Positions 26,274 through 33,601 of a stretch of DNA of 64,000 nucleotides are shown here, in pieces. The first letter of the stretch is position 1, and each line of letters opens with the position of its first letter. The notes below the pieces were generated by a model. It worked only from the letters and a program-made list of their open reading frames with translations, ran no database searches and was not told the DNA's origin. Both the position numbers and the translations under genes were made by a program. Source of the DNA: Microbacterium murale (GTDB taxonomy: Bacteria; Actinomycetota; Actinomycetes; Actinomycetales; Microbacteriaceae). The DNA lies in the NCBI RefSeq assembly GCF_014635185.1, contig NZ_BMCM01000002.1, forward strand, positions 186,001 through 250,000, in the 5' to 3' direction.

Positions 26274-26830
26274 TGGCCAAGGCAGACCGCTCCGCGCTGG
26301 ATGCCCCGCTCGGACGCGGAAGCACCCGACAGCGCCCCACATCCAGAGACCGCTTCGGCCGGTTCACGGAATGGGTCGCGCGCGCCATGGGCACGCCCGC
26401 GTTCCTCCTGATGCTCACGCTCTTCTGCGTGGCCTGGATCGGGTGGAACACGCTGATGCCTGACGCGTTGCGTTTCGACGCCGCAGCATTGGGCTTCACC
26501 GCTCTGACGCTGATGCTCTCGCTGCAGGCGTCGTACGCCGCGCCCCTGATCCTGCTCGCGCAGAACCGGCAGGATGACCGCGACCGGGTGCAGATCGAGC
26601 AGGACCGACAGCGCGCCGAGCGCAATCTCGCCGACACCGAGTACCTCGCCCGCGAGATCGTCGCGCTGCGGATGGCGCTCGAGGAGCGCAACAATCAGGC
26701 CGTGACGCGTGACGTGCTGCGGCAGGAGCTCAAGTCACTGCTGGCCGATCTCGACGATGAACGCGACGACGATTCCACTGAGCGCGGGAACGGCGCCGCC
26801 CCGACCACGCGGAACAGCCCGCGCACATGA
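26270..26830 (+). CDS. DUF1003 family membrane protein
   Basis: 186 residues with two membrane helices (about 44-63 and 70-95) flanked by a basic N-terminus and a long charged, coiled-coil-like C-terminus (RQDDRDRVQIEQDRQRAERN onwards). This is the usual layout of DUF1003. Start and stop overlap the neighbours as ATGA on both sides (26270 and 26827), placing it in the middle of a three-gene coupled operon with the MgtE-N/CBS sensor and the Mrp ATPase. Confidence 0.87.
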   Translation: MMAKADRSALDAPLGRGSTRQRPTSRDRFGRFTEWVARAMGTPAFLLMLTLFCVAWIGWNTLMPDALRFDAAALGFTALTLMLSLQASYAAPLILLAQNRQDDRDRVQIEQDRQRAERNLADTEYLAREIVALRMALEERNNQAVTRDVLRQELKSLLADLDDERDDDSTERGNGAAPTTRNSPRT

Positions 26831-27966
26831 CTCTCGCAGACCGCGTGCGTGAAGCCGTCGGCGCGGTGACGGATCCTGAGCTGCGCCGCCCGATCGGCGA
26901 TCTCGACATGCTGCGCGAGATCACGGTCGATGGCGAGCATGCCGACGTCGGCATCGCGTTGACTATCGTCGGGTGCCCCGCCGCAGACCGCATCGAGAGC
27001 GATGTGCGCCGTGCCGCGGCATCCGTCGCCGGCATCGCCGAGGTGACCGTCGATGTCGGGGTGATGACGCCCACCGAGCGCAAGGCGCTCACCGAGAAGC
27101 TCCGCGCCGGAAGACCGGCGCGGCAGATGCCCTTCGGACCCGACTCGCTGACCCGCGTCATCCTGGTCTCCAGCGGCAAGGGCGGCGTCGGCAAATCGAC
27201 GGTCACCGCGAACCTCGCAGTCGCACTGGCGGCGCAGGGTCTCGCGGTGGGCCTGGTCGACGCCGACGTGCACGGGTTCTCGATCCCCGGGCTGCTCGGC
27301 ATCCCGGCCGGCACCCAGCCGACCCGCATCGACGATCTGATGCTGCCGCCGGTCGCGCACGGCGTGAAGACGATCTCGATCGGGATGTTCCTCACGGGCG
27401 GCGAAGCGGTCGTCGCCTGGCGCGGTCCGATGCTGCATCGCGCGGTGCAGCAGTTCCTCACCGACGTGTACTTCGGCGACCTCGACGTGCTGCTCATCGA
27501 CATGCCGCCTGGGACCGGCGACATCGCGATCTCGATCGGCCAGATCCTCCCGCACGCCGAGGTCCTCGTCGTCACGACGCCGCAGGCCGCAGCATCCGAT
27601 GTCGCGATCCGCAGCGGACTCGTGGCCAGGCAGACCGGTCAGCGCGTGATCGGCGTGGTCGAGAACATGGCGGCGTTCACTCTTCCCGACGGCACCGTCG
27701 TCGACCTGTTCGGCTCGGGCGGCGGCGCCGAGGTCGCCGCCGCGCTCTCTGTCCCCACGGCCGGCGCCGACCAGGCCGCCGAGGTTCCGCTGCTCGCGTC
27801 GATCCCGCTCAGCCCTGCCCTGCGCACGGGCGGCGACAGCGGTGTTCCGGTCGTTCTCGGGGACCCGGAGGATGCTGCGGCGCAGGCGATCCAGTCCCTG
27901 GCCGACACGCTCGCGCACCAGGGCCGTGGGCTCGCCGGCAGGTCGCTGCCGATGTCACTGTCATGA
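26827..27966 (+). CDS. mrp: Mrp/ApbC-type P-loop ATPase (Fe-S carrier family)
   Basis: 379 residues. An N-terminal MIP18/DUF59 domain (1-90, containing Cys50 in VGCPAAD) precedes a Mrp/NBP35 ATPase with a deviant Walker A GKGGVGKS at 117-124, the VDADVHGFSIP and DMPPGTGD motifs. Family members assemble or carry iron-sulfur clusters. The CxxC pair that bridges the cluster in many Mrp proteins is missing: the NMAAFTLPDGT region has no cysteine. It is coupled to the DUF1003 gene by ATGA. Confidence 0.9.
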   Translation: MTLADRVREAVGAVTDPELRRPIGDLDMLREITVDGEHADVGIALTIVGCPAADRIESDVRRAAASVAGIAEVTVDVGVMTPTERKALTEKLRAGRPARQMPFGPDSLTRVILVSSGKGGVGKSTVTANLAVALAAQGLAVGLVDADVHGFSIPGLLGIPAGTQPTRIDDLMLPPVAHGVKTISIGMFLTGGEAVVAWRGPMLHRAVQQFLTDVYFGDLDVLLIDMPPGTGDIAISIGQILPHAEVLVVTTPQAAASDVAIRSGLVARQTGQRVIGVVENMAAFTLPDGTVVDLFGSGGGAEVAAALSVPTAGADQAAEVPLLASIPLSPALRTGGDSGVPVVLGDPEDAAAQAIQSLADTLAHQGRGLAGRSLPMSLS

Positions 27967-27997
27967 AGAGATGTCGCTGTCGTGAAAGACTCGTGAC

Positions 27998-28501
27998 GTG
28001 ACCAGCGCCGCCTCTCCCCGCTCCATGCCTGTCGATCGGGAGCTGCTCCGGGGCATGTCCGCTGACGCGACCATCTACTCGCTGACCCGCCCGCTCGCGC
28101 TCATCGCATACACCGCGCTGATCGCCGCGTTCGTCCTCAATGCCATCGTGCTCTCGATCGTCGGTGGAGTCGACGAGGAGCAGACGACCACGCTGACCTG
28201 GACCCTCGTGGCGATCGCGGCCTTCGCAGTCGCATCGATCCTGTTCACACGCGCTCAGGTGCGCCGGGCCATCACGACGGCTATGCCGTCCGGCTCGACC
28301 GTGGGGGTGAGTCTCGGTGATGAGACGATCACGCTGTTCGCGAAGAACGGCGTCTCCGACATGGCCTATTCCACATTCCGCGCTGTGCGCGTGGGCCGGC
28401 ATGCGGTGATCCTGCTGCTGCGCGGCGCCTCGATCGTCACCGCTGTGCCACGCGCACTGCTGAGCGATGCGGACATCGCGCAGCTCAAGTCGAAGATCTG
28501 A
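27998..28501 (+). CDS. Two-helix membrane protein, YcxB-like C-terminus
   Basis: 167 residues with two membrane helices (about 33-57 and 66-84) and a hydrophilic C-terminal domain of beta character (VGVSLGDETITLFA, YSTFRAVRVGRHAVILLL), the layout of YcxB-like proteins. Function unknown. AAGACT lies six bases before the GTG start. The stop is one base from the convergent tatB stop. Confidence 0.65.
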   Translation: MTSAASPRSMPVDRELLRGMSADATIYSLTRPLALIAYTALIAAFVLNAIVLSIVGGVDEEQTTTLTWTLVAIAAFAVASILFTRAQVRRAITTAMPSGSTVGVSLGDETITLFAKNGVSDMAYSTFRAVRVGRHAVILLLRGASIVTAVPRALLSDADIAQLKSKI

Positions 28502-28502
28502 G

Positions 28503-28916
28503 TCAGGTCGCCTCGAGGTCGAACGGCGGCGGTGTCTCACTCGTGAACGCCGGGCGCACCATCGGCGAGCGCGGCGTGTCGAGCACAGGCGTCGCGGCAC
28601 TCGCCGCCACCGCAGCCGTGCCCGTCGCCGCAGAAGCGGTGGCTGCCGACGTCGAGGGCGCATCGTCCATCAGCGCGTCGCGGATGATCCTGCGGGGGTC
28701 GTACTGACGCGGATCGAGTTTGCGCCAATCGACGTCATCGATCTCCGGGCCGATCTCGTCGCGCATCCTGCTCTTGGTGTCGCGAAGGTACTCTCCCGCC
28801 TTGCGGACGAAGCCTGCGAAAGTCTCTGCGGCCTTCGGCAAGCGCTCGGGACCGATGATGACCGCAGCGATCACACCGATGAGCAGAAGCTTCTCGAAGG
28901 TGAGACCGAAATCCAT
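28503..28916 (-). CDS. tatB: Twin-arginine translocase subunit TatB
   Basis: 137 residues. One N-terminal membrane helix (about 6-21) ends in the conserved GPERLP hinge, followed by an amphipathic helix (KAAETFAGFVRKAGEYLRD) and an Ala/Thr/Pro-rich tail, as in actinobacterial TatB. The protein is part of the Tat pathway that exports folded proteins. The start is ATG at 28916, six bases after TAGCCT, not the GTG two codons upstream. Its position near mrp and an O-methyltransferase gene is conserved in actinobacteria. Confidence 0.88.
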   Translation of the reverse strand: MDFGLTFEKLLLIGVIAAVIIGPERLPKAAETFAGFVRKAGEYLRDTKSRMRDEIGPEIDDVDWRKLDPRQYDPRRIIRDALMDDAPSTSAATASAATGTAAVAASAATPVLDTPRSPMVRPAFTSETPPPFDLEAT

Positions 28917-28928
28917 GTACACAGGCTA
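28914..28928 (-). promoter_or_regulatory. Leaderless promoter, tatB
   Basis: Minus-strand TAGCCT (28928..28923), GTGTAC, ATG at 28916..28914. Confidence 0.6.
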
Positions 28929-29007
28929 CTACTCGCCGCGCCTGCCTCAGTCTGACAACGCTTGCGAATACTCTGAGCAGAGCAGCAAATCCATTGGGAG
29001 CAGGGTC

Positions 29008-29643
29008 ATGAGCGAGAACGACGCGAACGCACGCTACATCCGCGAGGCCATCATCGAGCCCGCCGCGATCTCGCGCGCTCGATCGCACGCGCTCGAACTG
29101 GGCGCGGCGCCGGTGAGCCCGGCCATCGGCGCTCAGCTGGCGGTGCTCGCCGCTGCCTCCAACGCCCGGTCGATCGTCGAGATCGGCACCGGCGCAGGTG
29201 TCTCCGGCCTCTGGCTGCTGCGCGGCGCACCGCAAGCCGTGCTCACGTCGATCGACAACGAGCCGGAACATCTCGCCGCCGCACGTCGCAGCTTCAGCGA
29301 GGCGAAGATCGCGCCGACCAAGGCACGGTTCATCACCGGCCGCGCCTCCGATGTGCTGCCGCGCATGAACGAGGCCTCGTACGACATCGTCCTCGTCGAC
29401 GCCGACCCGGAGAACGTCATCGAGTACGTGGAACACGGATTGCGCCTTGCGCGCACCGGCGGCATCGTGCTCGTTCCCCGCGTGCTCGCGGGCGGCAAGG
29501 CAGCCGATCCCGTTCAGCGTGACGCCGTCACCAGCGCGTACCGCTCGCTTGTGCAGGAGACCCAGGAGTCCCCCGCGGTGCTGGCGGCGATCTCGACCGT
29601 CGGCGAGGGACTGCTGCAGCTCGTCAGCATCCACAGGGACTGA
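29008..29643 (+). CDS. SAM-dependent O-methyltransferase
   Basis: 211 residues of the class I O-methyltransferase family (PF01596 type). The SAM-binding motif is VEIGTGAGVSGLWLL, followed by SIDNEPEHLAAARRSF and a metal/substrate motif VLVDADPENVIEY. The substrate is unknown; the equivalent in mycobacteria is Rv1220c, beside tatB. The ATG start at 29008 is preceded by GGGAGCAGGG. It is divergent from tatB. Confidence 0.88.
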   Translation: MSENDANARYIREAIIEPAAISRARSHALELGAAPVSPAIGAQLAVLAAASNARSIVEIGTGAGVSGLWLLRGAPQAVLTSIDNEPEHLAAARRSFSEAKIAPTKARFITGRASDVLPRMNEASYDIVLVDADPENVIEYVEHGLRLARTGGIVLVPRVLAGGKAADPVQRDAVTSAYRSLVQETQESPAVLAAISTVGEGLLQLVSIHRD

Positions 29644-29656
29644 CGAGACGAACAAC

Positions 29657-29691
29657 AAAGGGGCGACGGATCGATGATCCGCCGCCCCTTT
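29657..29691. terminator. Bidirectional terminator hairpin
   Basis: Sixteen-base arms with one mismatch (29657-29672 with 29676-29691), three-base loop, A-rich on the left and T on the right, between the convergent O-methyltransferase and DUF3117 genes. Confidence 0.85.
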
Positions 29692-29707
29692 GAAGTGAAA
29701 TCGGAAG

Positions 29708-29875
29708 TCAGCTCACGACGCCTGCCAGCACGTCGTGCAGCTCCTTCGCTTCGGCATCGTTCACGGAGACGACCAGACGGCCGCCACCTTCGAGGGGAAC
29801 GCGCACGATGATGAGTCGCCCCTCCTTCACGGCCTCCATGGGTCCGTCTCCGGTCCTCGGCTTCATCGCTGCCAT
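29708..29875 (-). CDS. DUF3117 family protein
   Basis: 55 residues, exactly the length usual for DUF3117, with the conserved KPRTGDGPMEAVKEGR start and a LVVSVNDAEAKEL segment. Conserved across actinobacteria; function not established. ATG at 29875 has AAGGAG six bases upstream; the frame stays open for 11 more codons but has no second ribosome binding site. Confidence 0.92.
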   Translation of the reverse strand: MAAMKPRTGDGPMEAVKEGRLIIVRVPLEGGGRLVVSVNDAEAKELHDVLAGVVS

Positions 29876-29968
29876 CGTGGCTCCTTTTCCCTCGGTGGTA
29901 TTCATCAAGTTTATCGGTATGCTTCCGCCTCGGTGCGCACGGCGGAAGAATACGTCATGAACGCGAGG

Positions 29969-31171
29969 TCACGGCACCTGCCAGTAAGTGTTCCCGAGCG
30001 CATACATGTGATAGATCCACACCCACTGGCCGAGAAGACACAACGCCAGAACGCCCAGACGATACAACCGTGACCGGGGCACCGCGACGGCTCCCCACAG
30101 CGGTGTGAGCGGCATCAGCAGCCGGAAGGTGCTCGACTGCGGGAAGAAGACCGCGATCAGGTAGAGCAGATAACTCGCACTCCACAGCCGCAGGTCGACG
30201 CCGACCCTGCGCACCTGCGGCGCGAACAGCAGCGCAGCAGCGCTCCCGCCGACGAACAGCAGCAGTGCGACCAGCCCCCACCACGCTGGCATTCCCCACT
30301 GGGCGAACCAGAACTGCGCGGACTGCCACCATCCGTCGAACGGGATGAAGCCCTCGGCGTCGATCCCCCAGTTGCGACGCCAGCTGAGCTCGGTCGCGAG
30401 GTATGCGCCGGGGTCTCCCGTGACGATGCCGGCGATCACCTGCCATGCGAACCCGGTCGCCGTCGCCAACGCACCGAGCGCGATGATGTGCACGACTTCG
30501 CGTGGCGGCAGCGGATCGGTGCGGCGGCGCACCCACCTCAGGATGCCGTAGAGCCCGAGATACAGAGCGAAGGCGAGCACGCCCGGCCGCGTGAACGCCA
30601 TGACCACGACGACGAGGTACAGCCAGCCGAACCTGCGCCGCGCGACGAGATCGAGCGCGATCAACAGCAGCAGCACAAACAGCACTTCGGCGTAGCCCAC
30701 CTGGAACAGCGCCGCCAGCGGCCCCCAAGCGAAGAACGTCGCAGCCCACAACGCCGCCGAGTTGCCGATGCGCCGGTGCAGCAGTCGGTAGAGCATCACG
30801 CACGCGAAGAAGCCGGCCACGAGCGAGATCAGGAGCGCACCCGCGCCCCAGGATCCGAACGGGATGCCGACCACCTGCGCCGCGTATGCGTAGAGCGGCA
30901 TGAACGCCCAGGCATTCTCAGCGACCTGGCCGGACTCCGTCAGCGGCAGGACGGACGGATACCCTTCCCACGCCACGAGCCAGTACCACTGCGCGTCCCA
31001 GCCGAGAACGAAGCTCCCGACGGTGGCGTCAGGACCGAAGCGTGAACCAGGACCGGACAGTTCGGCGGCGATGGCCAGGAATCCCGTGGTCACCAGACGT
31101 CCGAGAACGTAGATGATCGCGATGCGCAGGGTGACCGGGATGTTCGCCCACCGTCGCGCGGCCGTGATCAC
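29969..31171 (-). CDS. PIG-V-like mannosyltransferase family membrane protein
   Basis: 400 residues with about ten membrane helices. GWDAQWYW after the first helix is the catalytic-loop signature of polyprenyl-phosphate-dependent mannosyltransferases related to PIG-V. The acceptor is unknown. GTG at 31171 overlaps the dapE stop as GTGA, so translation is coupled to dapE, although no metabolic link is evident. An upstream GTG at 31186 lies inside dapE. Confidence 0.82.
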   Translation of the reverse strand: MITAARRWANIPVTLRIAIIYVLGRLVTTGFLAIAAELSGPGSRFGPDATVGSFVLGWDAQWYWLVAWEGYPSVLPLTESGQVAENAWAFMPLYAYAAQVVGIPFGSWGAGALLISLVAGFFACVMLYRLLHRRIGNSAALWAATFFAWGPLAALFQVGYAEVLFVLLLLIALDLVARRRFGWLYLVVVVMAFTRPGVLAFALYLGLYGILRWVRRRTDPLPPREVVHIIALGALATATGFAWQVIAGIVTGDPGAYLATELSWRRNWGIDAEGFIPFDGWWQSAQFWFAQWGMPAWWGLVALLLFVGGSAAALLFAPQVRRVGVDLRLWSASYLLYLIAVFFPQSSTFRLLMPLTPLWGAVAVPRSRLYRLGVLALCLLGQWVWIYHMYALGNTYWQVP

Positions 31172-32241
31172 GGCGCGGTGAGCCACGCCCGCAGTCCGTG
31201 CTCCACCGCGTCGATCTGAGCGAGCGGCACGCGCTCCTCATCGTGGTGCGCGAGGTGCGGATCGCCCGGCCCGTAGTTGACGGCAGGGATGCCCAGGGCG
31301 GAGAAGCGCGCGACATCCGTCCAGCCGTACTTGGGCCGAGGCTCGGCGCCGACGGCGGCGACGAACTGCTGTGCGATCGGGGCATCAAGACCGGGCCTGG
31401 CGCCCTCGGCCGAGTCGGTGATCTCCACCTCGAAGCCCTCGAGCACGCCGCGCACGTGCGCCGCGGCGTCTGCCGCGCTCTTGCTCGGTGCAAACCGGTA
31501 GTTGATCTCGACCTCGCAGAGATCGGGGATCACGTTGCCCGCGACGCCGCCGACGATGCGCACGGCGCTGAGGCTCTCGCGGTAGGCGAGGCCTTCCACC
31601 GTGACCTCCTTGGCCCGGTATTCGGAGAGCCGGGAGAGGATGGGCGCGACGCGGTGGATCGCGTTCTCGCCGATCCATGCGCGTGCGCTGTGCGCGCGGA
31701 CCCCGTGGGTGCGCACGATCGCGCGGAGCGTGCCGTTGCATCCGCCCTCGACCTGGCCGTTGGACGGCTCGCCGAGGATCGCGAAGTCGGCAGCGAAGAG
31801 GTCGGGACGATCGGCGGCGAGCAGATTCAGGCCGTTGAGGGATGCCGCGACCTCTTCGTTGTCGTACCACATCCAGGTGATGTCGACCACGGGCGCAGTG
31901 AGCTCTGCGGCGAGCTTGAGCTGAACGGCGACGCCGCCCTTCATGTCGACGGTGCCGCGACCCCAGAGGTACGGCTCATCACCGACCATGATGTCGCGCG
32001 TCGGCATGTTGTCGTTGATCGGCACCGTGTCGATGTGTCCGGCGATCACGACGCGCTGTGCGCGCCCCAGGTTCGTTCGGGCGACGATCGTGTTGCCGTG
32101 CCGGATCACCTCGAGATGCGCCAGCGGTGCCATCGATGCCTCGATGACGTCGGCGAGCGTCGCCTCATCGCCGGAGACGCTCGGAACGTCGCAGATCGCA
32201 CGGGTGAGATCGACGGATGAGGCGGTCAGATCGAGCAGCAT
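31168..32241 (-). CDS. dapE: Succinyl-diaminopimelate desuccinylase
   Basis: 357 residues of the M20 family. Metal ligands: His69 and Asp71 (GHIDTVP), Asp99 (GRGTVDMKGG), and the Glu129-Glu130 pair in YDNEEV. It removes succinate from N-succinyl-LL-diaminopimelate, giving LL-DAP for lysine and peptidoglycan. The ATG start has TACGCT seven bases upstream, and GGAGG also lies before it. It is divergent from dapD, the earlier enzyme of the same pathway, and coupled by GTGA to the mannosyltransferase gene. Confidence 0.95.
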   Translation of the reverse strand: MLLDLTASSVDLTRAICDVPSVSGDEATLADVIEASMAPLAHLEVIRHGNTIVARTNLGRAQRVVIAGHIDTVPINDNMPTRDIMVGDEPYLWGRGTVDMKGGVAVQLKLAAELTAPVVDITWMWYDNEEVAASLNGLNLLAADRPDLFAADFAILGEPSNGQVEGGCNGTLRAIVRTHGVRAHSARAWIGENAIHRVAPILSRLSEYRAKEVTVEGLAYRESLSAVRIVGGVAGNVIPDLCEVEINYRFAPSKSAADAAAHVRGVLEGFEVEITDSAEGARPGLDAPIAQQFVAAVGAEPRPKYGWTDVARFSALGIPAVNYGPGDPHLAHHDEERVPLAQIDAVEHGLRAWLTAP

Positions 32242-32254
32242 GTCCTCCAGCGTA
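32239..32254 (-). promoter_or_regulatory. Leaderless promoter, dapE
   Basis: Minus-strand TACGCT (32254..32249), seven bases GGAGGAC, ATG at 32241..32239. A Shine-Dalgarno-like GGAGG lies in the same interval. Confidence 0.5.
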
Positions 32255-32283
32255 GTCTTCGCGAGAGCGGGTCGTTGAGCGAC

Positions 32284-32360
32284 GCTTCGACTCGCTTCGC
32301 TCGCTCAGCGCGGGTCTCCGCGAGCCGAAACGGGCTGAGCGAGCGCCAGCGAGTCGAAGC
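32284..32360. repeat. Palindromic repeat, TTCGACTCG family, copy 1
   Basis: Long inverted repeat: arm 32284-32309 (begins GCTTCGACTCGCT, ends GCTCGCTCAGC) pairs with arm 32334-32360 (begins GCTGAGCGAGCG, ends AGCGAGTCGAAGC), with a two-to-three-base internal mismatch. A conserved flank CGGGTCGTTGAGCGA lies at 32269-32283. It fills the gap between dapE and dapD. Confidence 0.85.
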
Positions 32361-32376
32361 CGCCGTGCTTCACCGG

Positions 32377-32392
32377 TACCGTTGAACCCATG
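32377..32392 (+). promoter_or_regulatory. Leaderless promoter, dapD
   Basis: TACCGT at 32377-32382, seven bases, ATG at 32390. Confidence 0.6.
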
Positions 32393-33343
32393 AGCAACGC
32401 GCGCACCGTCTGGGGTATCGGCCTGACCACGATCGCCGGCGACGGCACTGTCCTGGACGCCTGGTTCCCCGAGGTCTCCACCGGCGATCTCCACACTGCG
32501 GATGCCGCGGCCGCCGCCGCGACCTTGGGGGCGCTGGCCGACGTCGATGACCGGCGCAACGTGCGCACCGAACTCGTGCAACTGCAGATCGATCTCGACG
32601 TGGCTCCGGCTTCCACTGCGGACGCGTACCTCCGACTGCACGCCCTGTCGCACCTCGTCGTGCGCCCGAACGAGCTCAACATGGACGGCATCTTCGCGCA
32701 TCTGCCGAACGTCGCCTGGACCACGGCCGGACCGATGCTCCCGGCTGATGCGGCGCGATTGCGTCCGCTGCTGCAGCGCCACGGCATCCAGGTGCAGGGT
32801 CTGGACAAGTTCCCGCGCCTCACCGACTACGTCTTGCCCGCCGGTGTTCGCATCGCCGACGCATCCCGCGTACGTCTCGGCGCGCACCTCTCCCCCGGGA
32901 CCACCGTCATGCACGAGGGCTTCGTGAATTTCAACGCCGGCACGCTCGGCGCCTCGATGGTCGAAGGCCGTATCTCCCAGGGCGTCGTGGTCGGCGAAGG
33001 CAGCGACATCGGCGGCGGCGCTTCCATCATGGGCACGCTTTCCGGCGGAGGCACGGTGCGCGTCTCGATCGGTGAGCGCACCCTGCTCGGCGCGAATGCC
33101 GGCCTCGGCATCGCTCTCGGAGATGACTGCATCCTCGAAGCCGGGGTGTACCTCACCGCCGGCTCCAAGGTCGTGCTGATCGATGGCCCGAACACGGCCG
33201 ACGGCGGCAAGCGCATCGTGAAGGCTGCTGAGCTGTCCGGCAAGAACGGCCTGCTGTTCTGGCGTAACTCGGTCTCAGGGGCCATCGAGGCGAAGCAGCG
33301 GACGGGTGTCGGGGTCACGCTGAACGAGGCGCTGCACGCCTGA
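32390..33343 (+). CDS. dapD: Tetrahydrodipicolinate N-succinyltransferase
   Basis: 317 residues of the actinobacterial DapD type. The N-terminal domain is followed by a left-handed beta-helix of hexapeptide repeats (about 160-260: GASMVEGRISQG, GSDIGGGASIMG, ERTLLGANAGLG). It transfers succinyl from succinyl-CoA to tetrahydrodipicolinate in the lysine/DAP pathway. The gene is divergent from dapE; both have leaderless promoters and share a palindromic repeat in the 148-base gap. Confidence 0.95.
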   Translation: MSNARTVWGIGLTTIAGDGTVLDAWFPEVSTGDLHTADAAAAAATLGALADVDDRRNVRTELVQLQIDLDVAPASTADAYLRLHALSHLVVRPNELNMDGIFAHLPNVAWTTAGPMLPADAARLRPLLQRHGIQVQGLDKFPRLTDYVLPAGVRIADASRVRLGAHLSPGTTVMHEGFVNFNAGTLGASMVEGRISQGVVVGEGSDIGGGASIMGTLSGGGTVRVSIGERTLLGANAGLGIALGDDCILEAGVYLTAGSKVVLIDGPNTADGGKRIVKAAELSGKNGLLFWRNSVSGAIEAKQRTGVGVTLNEALHA

Positions 33344-33379
33344 CACGTCGATCGCATCAGGCACCGGCGCGCCAGGACA

Positions 33380-33407
33380 GCGTGCATGCAGCTTCGGGCA
33401 TGCACGC
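33380..33407 (+). terminator. Terminator hairpin after dapD
   Basis: Perfect 10-bp stem (GCGTGCATGC at 33380-33389 with GCATGCACGC at 33398-33407) and an 8-base loop, 36 bases after the dapD stop. No T-run follows. Confidence 0.65.
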
Positions 33408-33411
33408 CTGC

Positions 33412-33601
33412 TAAGGTTGAAGAGTTGTCCAGATCGACTTGAGGCAACTGCGTCGTCGTCACGGGGTCTTCCCAGACCGTAGCGAGCTCAACAGCTCCTC
33501 CACCAGTTGGCGTTTCGAACGGCGAACCTCTGCGCACTTCCTGTGCGCGGTCGCCCATCACACGAATCAAGCGCGCTGACGCGTGCTCACGGAGTACTTC
33601 T
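33412..33601 (+). promoter_or_regulatory. Promoter and long 5' leader of the second DEAD-box helicase gene
   Basis: TAAGGT at 33412-33417 is a candidate -10 box, giving a leader of about 175 bases. The leader holds a five-codon TTG frame (33425-33442) placed seven bases after TAAGGT, a GCGCAC/GTGCGC hairpin (33532-33548), and GGAG eight bases before the ATG at 33602. Long leaders are known for cold-induced RNA helicase genes in other bacteria. Confidence 0.5.
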
